15,026 nucleotides of DNA. Source: a bacterium. Its GTDB lineage: Bacteria; Margulisbacteria; Marinamargulisbacteria; SXXA01. Location: the NCBI GenBank assembly GCA_947502965.1, contig CANNCG010000021.1, positions 1 to 15,026 of the forward strand. The letters run 5' to 3'. The notes beneath the pieces were generated by a model, which was not told the origin of the DNA, did not search any database, and saw only the letters and a program-made list of their open reading frames with translations. The position numbers and the translations under genes were made by a program. This document shows, piece by piece, positions 7,362-14,890 of this stretch; the first letter of the stretch is position 1, and every line of letters starts with the position of its first letter.

Positions 7362-7898
7362 CTAGATCCCTCTAGAAAGAGAAAAAGAACGTTTTTCGGC
7401 CCAGGCCATTGCCCCGAACATCACTGCGACATAGCAAGCATCACCCAAAACCGTATTGTAAAAAAAAGGAATGGCAGCAACAAAACAGGTCAGCAAGCCA
7501 GTCATATTCTTTGCGTAATACACCCCTCCGGCCCAAACCGCCAAATTGGTGGTCACAAAAAACAAAAGGGAAGCCACCAGTGACACACTTGCGACACGCA
7601 GCCCCCCACGATGTTCACGCAACAAAAAGCCCAAACACACTGTAAGTGCAAAGGTCACGTACACCACCGGCATCGTACTGTGAAACCCTAGTTCCTTACC
7701 CGACAGCAAACCCAAAGCCACATCACTCATCACCATCGCAAGCAAGGGCACCAAAAAGGCCATGCGCTTGCTCGCAAAAAAAGCGCCACCAAACAGCGAC
7801 ATAGCGGCAATAGGCGTAAAGTTTGGCGGATGCGGCAAAAGACGGGAAGCCGCAGCCACACCCACCAGCGTCAAAACAAACATGAGTTTCCGGTACAT
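7362..7898 (-). CDS. DUF6580-type multi-spanning membrane protein (putative transport protein)
   Basis: A 178-residue, strongly hydrophobic inner-membrane protein with about five to six predicted segments, roughly residues 5-18, 30-42, 47-66, 77-93, 102-122 and 134-165. The segment SRLLPHPPNFTPIAAMSLFG (18-37), and later TNLAVW and NTVLGD, are the signature I associate with the DUF6580 family, which is annotated only as a putative transporter. The substrate is unknown. The PNF/TPIAAM segment near the N-terminus is its best conserved part. The ATG at 7898 lies only 11 nt after a good -10 box, so the transcript would be almost leaderless. An alternative ATG at 7883 (residue 6) has a weak CGGAA ahead of it. 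The gene stands alone with its own promoter and terminator. The family call is from memory of the motif. Confidence 0.72.
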   Translation of the reverse strand: MYRKLMFVLTLVGVAAASRLLPHPPNFTPIAAMSLFGGAFFASKRMAFLVPLLAMVMSDVALGLLSGKELGFHSTMPVVYVTFALTVCLGFLLREHRGGLRVASVSLVASLLFFVTTNLAVWAGGVYYAKNMTGLLTCFVAAIPFFYNTVLGDACYVAVMFGAMAWAEKRSFSLSRGI

Positions 7899-7909
7899 AA
7901 GTGAAGGGT

Positions 7910-7938
7910 ATTATGCGCGATTCTCCGACAGCATGCAA
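7910..7938 (-). promoter_or_regulatory. Promoter of the DUF6580 gene
   Basis: On the minus strand TTGCAT (plus 7933-7938) and CATAAT (plus 7910-7915) are separated by exactly 17 bp, each one or two bases off consensus. The predicted start of transcription lies about 5 nt before the ATG at 7898, leaving no room for an SD. Confidence 0.6.
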
Positions 7939-7948
7939 GATTTTCTAC

Positions 7949-7978
7949 GTGACGCCCATTGGCCTGGCCCGATATAAT
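7949..7978 (+). promoter_or_regulatory. Promoter of the surface-protein operon
   Basis: On the plus strand GTGACG (7949-7954), 18 bp, then a perfect TATAAT (7973-7978). Its -35 lies 10 bp from the -35 of the oppositely directed DUF6580 promoter, so one bound regulator could affect both. It would give a leader of about 225 nt to the ATG at 8212, or about 100 nt to the ATG at 8083. Confidence 0.5.
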
Positions 7979-8211
7979 ACCCCGACATTCTTACTTTTCT
8001 ATAGGTAGGTTACACGCTTGGGACAATGACTGCAGCACATAGGCCGCGCCAAAATCATCAAACCAGAAATCTCGGAGGCGGCATGTCAGGACAAAACAGG
8101 TGGGGTCAACCCAAAACGCAAAAAGACCAAAGCCGACACAAAAACACAGCACAAATACCATGCAATTTTTTGCATTTTCTATGCGATACAGGCGTCATCT
8201 TGGATAAGCTC

Positions 8212-11200
8212 ATGACGCATTTTGATTACAAGAAAATTGCCAACCGCGTATTGCACGCTTGCTTTTTAGCAGTGTTTTCAATAGGGATCTCTGCCCATAT
8301 TTCACCGGCTCACGCGCAGAACCTTACCATTGCCCAAACCACCACAGATACAAAATTCGTACCCCAAGGCAACAAAATCTCCATGATTTACATCAAACTG
8401 CAAGCCAACTTGGAGGATATGACATTCACATCTATGAGGTTCAAAAATATCTCATCCCAAGTTTTTTTTGGGAAACACATCACGCGGGCACTTCTCTATA
8501 AAGATAGTCTCACCAGTCAGCAAACTGTTTTTGATGATGGGTTGGAAGAAGAAATTGCCCGCATTGATTTTCCAACGCCCTCTACTGCAGATCAGTTATT
8601 TGCTTCCTTTTCCCAAACCATTCCCAGTGGCAATACGCAGGGCTACTTCATCGTCTATGAGATTTCAGATACGGCACCGCTTTCTGCGAGCACCAATATA
8701 CAACTCTTAGATATCGGCGAGAGCAACTTTAACTTTGGCAGCAACACCGTCACCAACACAGCCACCATCACCGGGTTTTCGGTCAAGAAAATCACCAGTA
8801 TTGCCCCTAAGGTCGTCATTCCGGGTCAGGCCAAAGTTGGTATGTTGCTCCTAGAACTTAAAATGCAAGGAGAGGGAATCGATAATGGTTTTCAGTTCAC
8901 GATTGTCAACCCAGGGGCTAATTTTGTCTCCAATGCGTCTGCACAAAATGGCGTCACCGGTGTCTACCTCTACAAAAACCGTGTTGATGCCAATAGCAAA
9001 ATCTTTGATCCCTTATTTTTAACAAACTATGCGCCTGAAGCACAAAGCGTTCTGGCCGGGCAATTCACGTCCGCATCAAGCGTGACCTTTTCATTTTCAG
9101 GCTCCGGTTCTTTCAATCTGCAAGATGGGGTAACTACAAACCTTTTTGTCGTCTACGACATCGGGAATGAAATACAGGTCACCACAGAAACCAAGGTCTA
9201 TGCCCAAGTCACCGCTCTCTCAGGAAAAGGAACAGACTCTCGCGTCTCTATCAATATCAACACAGCTTCGCCACAACCCGCAGCCCAATCATTGGTTGCA
9301 GGACTCTCTTTTTCAGAATTAACCAATATGGTTCCCTCAAATGTTAATTTTGGACAACTCAGCCAAATCCCTATGTTAAAATTTCAGATCCAAGCCAATC
9401 ATGCCACCATCAACATCAAGTCTATTAGCCTCCAAAATCCTGGCAATGTCCCTTACATCACCAGTACCCAAGACCTCAAAAACATTCAGAGCATTGTGCT
9501 CTACGAAGACAGCAACAGAGACGGAGTATTTAATGGATCTTCTGTTGGTCTGGATACCCCAATAGGAAACCTCCAACTGGGTAGTGGCACCAACCAGCAG
9601 AACAGAGCGGTTATCCCCGTTGTGATCAGCAACATCGGAGACCTCGTCGTTGCGCCTTTTGACAGCAATCAAGACAAAACCGTTGGCTACAACGCAAACA
9701 ACGCACGGATGATTTTCGCCATTTATTCAACAGGAAGATTTATCGAAGCCAGCGCTAGCAGTACCAGCAACCCCTTTGCCGTTGCAAGACTCGAAAACGT
9801 GGTAGGTTCTACCAATATTAGTGGCAAAAATTTTATGATCAACCTCAGTGGGACCTTGCCGGCAGCCGCCTCGCCGGAAGCCAGCGTCACGCTGCAAAGA
9901 CTCGACTTGCGTCTTGATTCCGTTACGGATATCTCTCCGGAATCCGCAGTAAGGGGCCAAATAAATGTGCCTATGCTGGCCTTTACTATTGAGTCTAGTC
10001 GCGTTGTTACATCTGGAAACATTACCATCTTAAACGTAGGCGGCACCTACAACAAATTCCATCAAGGTATCTCCAAGGTGTTGCTATATAGGGACGAAAA
10101 CATCAACAAAGTGTTGGATTCTCTTGATACATTGTTAACCACGAATGACACGCTACCTAACCAATCTCAAGTTGAATTATCTGGAATCGCTATGAATACA
10201 GGGCTCAATCATTTTTTGGTACTATATGATATCGGATTTTTAACCCAAATTACAGCACCCGGAAGTGCAAATATCGTCAGAAGTGAATTTAAAACCATGT
10301 CAACAACAGGGAGCACCTTCATTTTTGGTGGACAATCCCTAGAGGTAGCACAGGTCAGCGTGAAAGACAAACCCATTCGGATCAACACCCTCGTCGTCAA
10401 TGCACTCGATCAAGGCACCTATTTAACCACCACATTTAATGTCACCATGCAACTAGAAAACACCAGCGCTACGCCTATCGAGATCACAGCGTTTTACCCC
10501 GTGGTCTATCAGTCATCCAACTTGGGAGGCACCGATATTTCTTCGGAATTCTCCCCTGTTTTGGGTGGAACGCTGCCTATCACCCTACTCGCCAATACCA
10601 GCGCCAATTACACCTTTGCGACCAAACATAGTCGCCCCATCACCGGAGGAACGGCAAGGCTAGACGCCTATCTGCAATACAAGGTGAACGATTCTTTGGG
10701 GGACGGTGTGCTGACCCGATATCTGCGTCAGGGCGGATGGGAAGGGGCATCCCCTATGAATCCTCAAATCTCCATGCAGGCTGCGTCACAACCTCATGCG
10801 TGGGTCTGGCCCTCCTATGTTAAAAATGTCTCAATCCGGTCTAGTGAGACATCCACGCCCTTTGTCAATAACGACGCTATTCCAGCGAACAGCAGTCTAA
10901 GTATAGTGTTTCAATACAGCGGCCAAAACTTGGATGAGAACAGCCTTGTCGTTCAGCTACTCGGAACCCAACTCCAAAAAACAGCGTCACTCAGCAGCAT
11001 CAGCGGCAGTCGGATAAACAATATCAGCAGTTACACCTACAACAACAGCACAGGCATACTGACGGTTTCAGATGTGGGCAGCAGAAGCGGTCAACTTCTT
11101 TTAAAGGTCAAGGACAAAGATAGGAACGCGATGCCCAGTGCGACTTTTGATTTTCAGATTTCCGCAGATCTCAAAATTTCAGATGTCCTTTTCTTCCCAA

Positions 11201-11463
11201 ACCCGTACCTCCGTGATAAGCAGAACCCCCTGCGTATTGGGTTTAATATCACCCAACCAGCGACCGTCATACTGGACCTATACAATCATCTGGGCATGAA
11301 GGTTCACAGCACCGAAAAAACATTTACTAGCTTGGGCTACAACAGCATATTGATTGATGCCAATGAAACCTTTATGAGCTCTGGTATGTATCTCTGTCGT
11401 GTTTCTGCCAAAGACATCACCGGCAAAAGATCCTCCGCACAAACCCGACTGGCGGTTTATTAA
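8212..11463 (+). CDS. Large exported repeat protein with T9SS/FlgD-like C-terminal domain
   Basis: A 1083-residue secreted protein. A signal peptide (1-35, ending AHA before Q36) has a basic start and hydrophobic core. Four modules of about 150-190 residues follow (about 38-190, 194-365, 370-560 and 570-715). Each tends to have a G-Q/V-P-M-L pattern (VNFGQLSQIPMLKFQIQ, AVRGQINVPMLAFTIE), then an LY-D/K strand (VLYEDSNRDGVF, VLLYRDENINKVL) and a closing IVYEI/VVYDI/VLYDI strand. DSNRDGVF looks like a calcium loop. Beta-rich, Ser/Asn-rich sequence fills 716-985. The end (990-1083) has FFPNPYL, ILDLYNHLGMKV and MSSGMYLCRVSA, resembling the type A sorting domain of type IX secretion or the FlgD Ig-like fold. 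The start at 8212 was chosen for the signal peptide. An in-frame ATG at 8083 has a better SD (GGAGG) and would add 43 residues. The stop overlaps the next start (TAATG). Function unknown; a surface structural or adhesive role is inferred. Confidence 0.75.
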   Translation: MTHFDYKKIANRVLHACFLAVFSIGISAHISPAHAQNLTIAQTTTDTKFVPQGNKISMIYIKLQANLEDMTFTSMRFKNISSQVFFGKHITRALLYKDSLTSQQTVFDDGLEEEIARIDFPTPSTADQLFASFSQTIPSGNTQGYFIVYEISDTAPLSASTNIQLLDIGESNFNFGSNTVTNTATITGFSVKKITSIAPKVVIPGQAKVGMLLLELKMQGEGIDNGFQFTIVNPGANFVSNASAQNGVTGVYLYKNRVDANSKIFDPLFLTNYAPEAQSVLAGQFTSASSVTFSFSGSGSFNLQDGVTTNLFVVYDIGNEIQVTTETKVYAQVTALSGKGTDSRVSININTASPQPAAQSLVAGLSFSELTNMVPSNVNFGQLSQIPMLKFQIQANHATINIKSISLQNPGNVPYITSTQDLKNIQSIVLYEDSNRDGVFNGSSVGLDTPIGNLQLGSGTNQQNRAVIPVVISNIGDLVVAPFDSNQDKTVGYNANNARMIFAIYSTGRFIEASASSTSNPFAVARLENVVGSTNISGKNFMINLSGTLPAAASPEASVTLQRLDLRLDSVTDISPESAVRGQINVPMLAFTIESSRVVTSGNITILNVGGTYNKFHQGISKVLLYRDENINKVLDSLDTLLTTNDTLPNQSQVELSGIAMNTGLNHFLVLYDIGFLTQITAPGSANIVRSEFKTMSTTGSTFIFGGQSLEVAQVSVKDKPIRINTLVVNALDQGTYLTTTFNVTMQLENTSATPIEITAFYPVVYQSSNLGGTDISSEFSPVLGGTLPITLLANTSANYTFATKHSRPITGGTARLDAYLQYKVNDSLGDGVLTRYLRQGGWEGASPMNPQISMQAASQPHAWVWPSYVKNVSIRSSETSTPFVNNDAIPANSSLSIVFQYSGQNLDENSLVVQLLGTQLQKTASLSSISGSRINNISSYTYNNSTGILTVSDVGSRSGQLLLKVKDKDRNAMPSATFDFQISADLKISDVLFFPNPYLRDKQNPLRIGFNITQPATVILDLYNHLGMKVHSTEKTFTSLGYNSILIDANETFMSSGMYLCRVSAKDITGKRSSAQTRLAVY

Positions 11464-13712
11464 TGAAATATTTATATAGCTGTATCTGCATCTTCATTTT
11501 GGGAATTCAGGCTATCGAAGCCCAAACAGCACAGACCATCGCCAATCCACAAATCTTCATGATTGGGGCCAGACAGGCCTCCCTGGGCGCAACCGTCCCC
11601 ACCATGAAGGGCGATCTGAACAGTCTCTTTATCAACCCCGCATCCGTGGCCAACGTAGAGGCCATTCCCTTTTCCCTAACCTCTCAGAAAGTCATTGGGG
11701 TTTTTGATTACAAACTACTCAATACGGCCTGGCCATTTGAGATCCCACTCCCTTACAACGGGGAATTTATCCAACAAAAAGTGGCCATAGGATTGAGCTA
11801 TGGCTACAACGCTCTCAACAGCATTCCCAAAACCATTTCTGAAGACAATAGGATCCGCGAGGTAGGTGTCTTTAGCGCCGGATTTGATGTACTCCAACTC
11901 TCCGCAGGGTCTGAGTGGTTCAATATTTACGGCATCGATACACTCTCTGGTGGTATTGCTTTCAAAACGCTACGGCAATTTATTGGAGATGCCTCCCGTA
12001 GTGCTTTTGGTGTGGATGTCGGGGTCATTGGAACCTTGTATTACAACAAAGACAATATCGATAAAATTCATTTTGGCGCATCGCTACTCAACGTATTATC
12101 CACAGGCTTGATCTGGGATGACAACAAACAAGAAGCGTTTATTCCCTTACAGGTATTTGCAGGGATCCAGGTGGATATGTTTGATGAAACATTGTCCATG
12201 TTTGCACAAAACGATATCAAAGGCATCTCTGTAGGCAGCGAATACCTCCTCCAAGAAAACATCTATGTGCGTGGGTCCACCAATATGTCAGACATTGGTG
12301 CCGGTGTAGGCTTGAAATTTGAAAACTTGGCCGCTGGCATTTCAGAACAGGATTATAGCCTTCGCATTGATTACAGTTACACCCATCACACCGACCCCAC
12401 GGATTTAGATCCAAACTTTGCGTTGTCCATCTCCCTTTTGGGTGCCAGTAGACCCAAAGCGCCACGTATTCTCTATCCCAATAAAAAATGGATCACAGCT
12501 CAAAAGAATACCACTCTATCTGGGATTGGCCCCAAAGATACGTCTGTTCAAATTTATAACAACAACGCCCTTGCACGGACAGCCTACACAGACCGCTTTG
12601 GAAATTGGTCTTTTAAAAACTTTCCCCTACGTGAGGGGACCAACAATGTGTATTTACGGGCCTATTCTATAGACAGCGATGCCTCCATTGATTCTGAAGG
12701 GGTTCTCATTAGATCCGACACGATTCCACCTACCTTTAGTGTACAAATTTACCCCGAAGGCCTCGACCAACTCGTGGTCTCAGTCGCATCCAATGAACCG
12801 TTACGCCAAATTGATTCGGGACTGGACGGCAGCGCATTGGCCTTTTCTGTGGTCTCTGGCAACAAATGGCTGGCCAAAATTCCGGTACCTAGCACCATAA
12901 AAAGCCAAGCACCACCATCAGACTCTCTGAAGAATTTACAGCTTTTTGCAGTAGATACGGTGGGTAATCAAACCAAAGTGGAGAATTTTCCTTTTTTCGC
13001 AGCAGTTTCTTTCCCTACAGACAAAACCGTACATTACAAAGACACAATTCGTTTTCTAGGAAAGTCCTCCCAACAGGTCTTGGGACTAGATGTCGATGGC
13101 AGCCCAATTTACGTAGACCCCGAGCAAAATTTCTCGCTTTCCAAAACCCTCAAATTGGGGAAAAACCTCCTCACACTCCGACTCCGTACCGCAAACAACA
13201 CCGAAATGAATTATGTGCTGCGTATTTTGCGGCTCAAAACATTTCCAGACCTGACACGTGATATCAAAGAACGCCGTGAAATTGAATTTCTGGCCACACT
13301 GGAAGTACTTGATGGCGACGATGATGGCAAGTTTTACCCCAATAGCGATGTGACCCGTCGATATCTGACCCGTATGATGGTCAAAGTACTAAAACTCCCC
13401 ACGACAAAATCAACCTACGATCTATTTCGTGATGTGCCTAAAACAGATCCGGATGCCCCCTATATCCAAGCCGCTATTGAAAATGGATTGGCCTTTGCCT
13501 ACCCCGATGGTACCTTCAAAGCAGACCAACCGCTCACACTATCAGAAGCGCTTTTCTTGCTGAGCAACGCCCGAATCGTCGATGCGCAGCCTGAGCTAGA
13601 CGAAGACCAATACATAAAACGCCGAGAACTGGCCCAATACTTGGCCTATAGCCCTCGTTACGAGTTACAAATTGAACGACTCATTGATTGGGAACGGGGC
13701 TATAATAAATAA
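11463..13712 (+). CDS. PorV-like outer-membrane barrel fused to Ig-like and SLH domains
   Basis: A 749-residue protein with a signal peptide (1-20, ending AIEA). Residues 29-325 resemble the PorV/PorQ and UPF0164 outer-membrane barrels: GARQASLGATVPTMKGDLNS then LFINPAS near the start, and alternating beta strands such as VAIGLSYGY, HFGASLLNVLS and GVGLKFENLAAGI. About 335-590 are Ig-like beta modules (GNWSFKNFPLREGTNNVYLR, FAVDTVGN, NLLTLRLRT). The C-terminus holds SLH repeats: FPDLTRDIKERREIEFLATL with DGKFYPNSDVTRRYLTRMM (594-639), FRDVPKTDP through YPDGTFKADQPLTLSEALFL (655-699), and a degenerate third (about 705-740). SLH domains bind pyruvylated cell-wall polymers or peptidoglycan, so the barrel could be anchored across the periplasm. 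In OmpM-type tethers the SLH is N-terminal; here the order is reversed. It is translationally coupled to the repeat protein before it. The barrel call is moderate, the SLH call good. Confidence 0.75.
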   Translation: MKYLYSCICIFILGIQAIEAQTAQTIANPQIFMIGARQASLGATVPTMKGDLNSLFINPASVANVEAIPFSLTSQKVIGVFDYKLLNTAWPFEIPLPYNGEFIQQKVAIGLSYGYNALNSIPKTISEDNRIREVGVFSAGFDVLQLSAGSEWFNIYGIDTLSGGIAFKTLRQFIGDASRSAFGVDVGVIGTLYYNKDNIDKIHFGASLLNVLSTGLIWDDNKQEAFIPLQVFAGIQVDMFDETLSMFAQNDIKGISVGSEYLLQENIYVRGSTNMSDIGAGVGLKFENLAAGISEQDYSLRIDYSYTHHTDPTDLDPNFALSISLLGASRPKAPRILYPNKKWITAQKNTTLSGIGPKDTSVQIYNNNALARTAYTDRFGNWSFKNFPLREGTNNVYLRAYSIDSDASIDSEGVLIRSDTIPPTFSVQIYPEGLDQLVVSVASNEPLRQIDSGLDGSALAFSVVSGNKWLAKIPVPSTIKSQAPPSDSLKNLQLFAVDTVGNQTKVENFPFFAAVSFPTDKTVHYKDTIRFLGKSSQQVLGLDVDGSPIYVDPEQNFSLSKTLKLGKNLLTLRLRTANNTEMNYVLRILRLKTFPDLTRDIKERREIEFLATLEVLDGDDDGKFYPNSDVTRRYLTRMMVKVLKLPTTKSTYDLFRDVPKTDPDAPYIQAAIENGLAFAYPDGTFKADQPLTLSEALFLLSNARIVDAQPELDEDQYIKRRELAQYLAYSPRYELQIERLIDWERGYNK

Positions 13713-13744
13713 CCTCAAACAAGCGATGCTTGTTTGAGGTTATT
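13708..13744. terminator. Perfect 17-bp hairpin at the end of the surface-protein operon
   Basis: Positions 13708-13724 and 13728-13744 are perfect reverse complements with the 3-nt loop GAT. The left arm contains the TAA stop of the SLH protein; the right arm contains GAGG (13736-13739), the only SD-like sequence ahead of trmJ. No run of T follows on either strand, so it is not a standard intrinsic terminator, though a stem this long likely blocks or slows transcription or protects the 3' end. It may also limit trmJ translation from a read-through transcript. Confidence 0.6.
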
Positions 13745-13752
13745 CGCTTCCC

Positions 13753-14526
13753 ATGTCTCAATACCCTAGCGCCCTCAATCTGAGCAACATCGACATCATC
13801 GCCATCGAACCCCAACATCCAGGAAATATTGGGGCTATTTGCCGTGCATGTAAAAACATGGGAATCTCGCAAATCGTGCTCGTCAATCCCGGCCCTTATG
13901 ACGTCGAAGAAACCTACAAATTGGGATGGGGCTCTGAAGATCTGATTGAAAATATTATTGTGTTGCCCGATTTTGACGCATTACTCAGCCGCTATCATCT
14001 CCTCATCGGCACCACCAACCGCAAAAAAGAAAACCAGGCGCCCCTGTATACACCGACAGACATCATGCCCATAATTGCCCCCGCCAGTCAGACACATCGT
14101 ATTGGGATTGTCTTTGGACGTGAAAACAATGGGCTCACGGTTGAAGAACTCAGCAAATGCAATTACCAATCCACCATCCCCTCGGCAGTCCCCTACCCCG
14201 CACTCAATCTCTCTCAAGCCGTTCTCATTTATGCCCAGGCATGTTTTCAGGCCTCTTTTAAAACACATAGCGTCGCCGAAGGGCATCCGTTTAATCCATC
14301 TGGGTATACATGGACCCTGGCCACAAAACAGGAAGAAGAACTCATGTACGCCCACATGGAAAGCACCATTGCCTTATTACCCTTCAAAACTCGAAAAGGC
14401 ACAGATTCTTTTGTCGCGCTCTTTCGCCGTGTTTTGGGCCGCACACAGCTGGAAAAACGGGACGTCCGGGTTATTTTCAAGCTCTTTGATTTGGTAAAGC
14501 GGGTGGCTAAGTATTCAAATACATAG
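13753..14526 (+). CDS. trmJ: tRNA 2'-O-methyltransferase TrmJ-like (SpoU/SPOUT family)
   Basis: Transfers a methyl group from S-adenosylmethionine to the ribose of a nucleotide in tRNA (position 32 in known TrmJ enzymes). The 257-residue protein has the three SpoU motifs: EPQHPGNIGAICRACKNMG (19-37, with Asn25 and Arg31), IVFGRENNGLTVEEL (119-133) and VPYPALNLSQAVLIY (146-160), which together form the trefoil knot. The C-terminal part, FRRVLGRTQLEKRDVRVIFK, is typical of TrmJ rather than TrmL or TrmH. The ATG at 13753 gives the expected start. It has no well-spaced SD: the nearest GAGG is 13 nt upstream and lies inside a hairpin. It follows the SLH protein by 40 nt and may be served by read-through or by a promoter inside that gene. 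Exact tRNA target is inferred from the family. Confidence 0.88.
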   Translation: MSQYPSALNLSNIDIIAIEPQHPGNIGAICRACKNMGISQIVLVNPGPYDVEETYKLGWGSEDLIENIIVLPDFDALLSRYHLLIGTTNRKKENQAPLYTPTDIMPIIAPASQTHRIGIVFGRENNGLTVEELSKCNYQSTIPSAVPYPALNLSQAVLIYAQACFQASFKTHSVAEGHPFNPSGYTWTLATKQEEELMYAHMESTIALLPFKTRKGTDSFVALFRRVLGRTQLEKRDVRVIFKLFDLVKRVAKYSNT

Positions 14527-14890
14527 CGAATAGGCCTTTTGACAGATTTAAAGTCCCGCGTTCAAGTTCTAAGTGCAACACATGAGATTTTTGATCCCAG
14601 AAAAAAGGTATAAAACTGGGCGCTGTCGCGAAACGAAAGAATTAGGCACAAAAATTTAAAAAGGTGATTTGGGACTATTTTTCAGGCCTAAAATGTCATT
14701 TTTCTGTTTTGAACATCCTATCGTGTAAGGGGATGTTGTAGATCCCCTCGTGGGCGCTAGGTATAGTTGGATGCAGCGGTGGTAGTCGGTTTTTTTGCAA
14801 AATAAAAATCACGAAAAAGACAAGTTTGGCATGTTTTTCACGCTCAAACTTTGGTAAAGTAGAGAGATGAAATTAATAAGGAGTGAACAA
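14527..14890. other. Non-coding region between trmJ and the IS5-like transposase
   Basis: These 364 bp hold no credible gene. No clear trmJ terminator is visible. The right part should be the upstream end of the IS, but I cannot place its terminal inverted repeat, as the other end is outside the window. It is AT-rich, with an imperfect palindrome around AGGCCT (14685-14690) and the hairpin cluster at 14712-14748. A 7-bp inverted repeat AAGTTTG/CAAACTT (14822-14828 with 14845-14851) lies shortly before the transposase SD. Confidence 0.6.
14712..14748 (+). repeat. Two mutually exclusive hairpins in the IS leader
   Basis: AACATCC (14712-14718) can pair with GGATGTT (14731-14737). AGGGGAT (14728-14734) can pair with ATCCCCT (14742-14748). 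The two stems share GGAT, so only one can form at a time. Neither is followed by a T run. This could be a leader that limits transposase expression, or chance. Confidence 0.35.

Noticed and set aside
7723..7938. Open frame of 71 codons on the minus strand overlapping the DUF6580 gene start.
   Set aside because: It is a frame shadow of the membrane protein, rich in Cys and Gly, with no sensible SD, and it begins upstream of the predicted transcription start.
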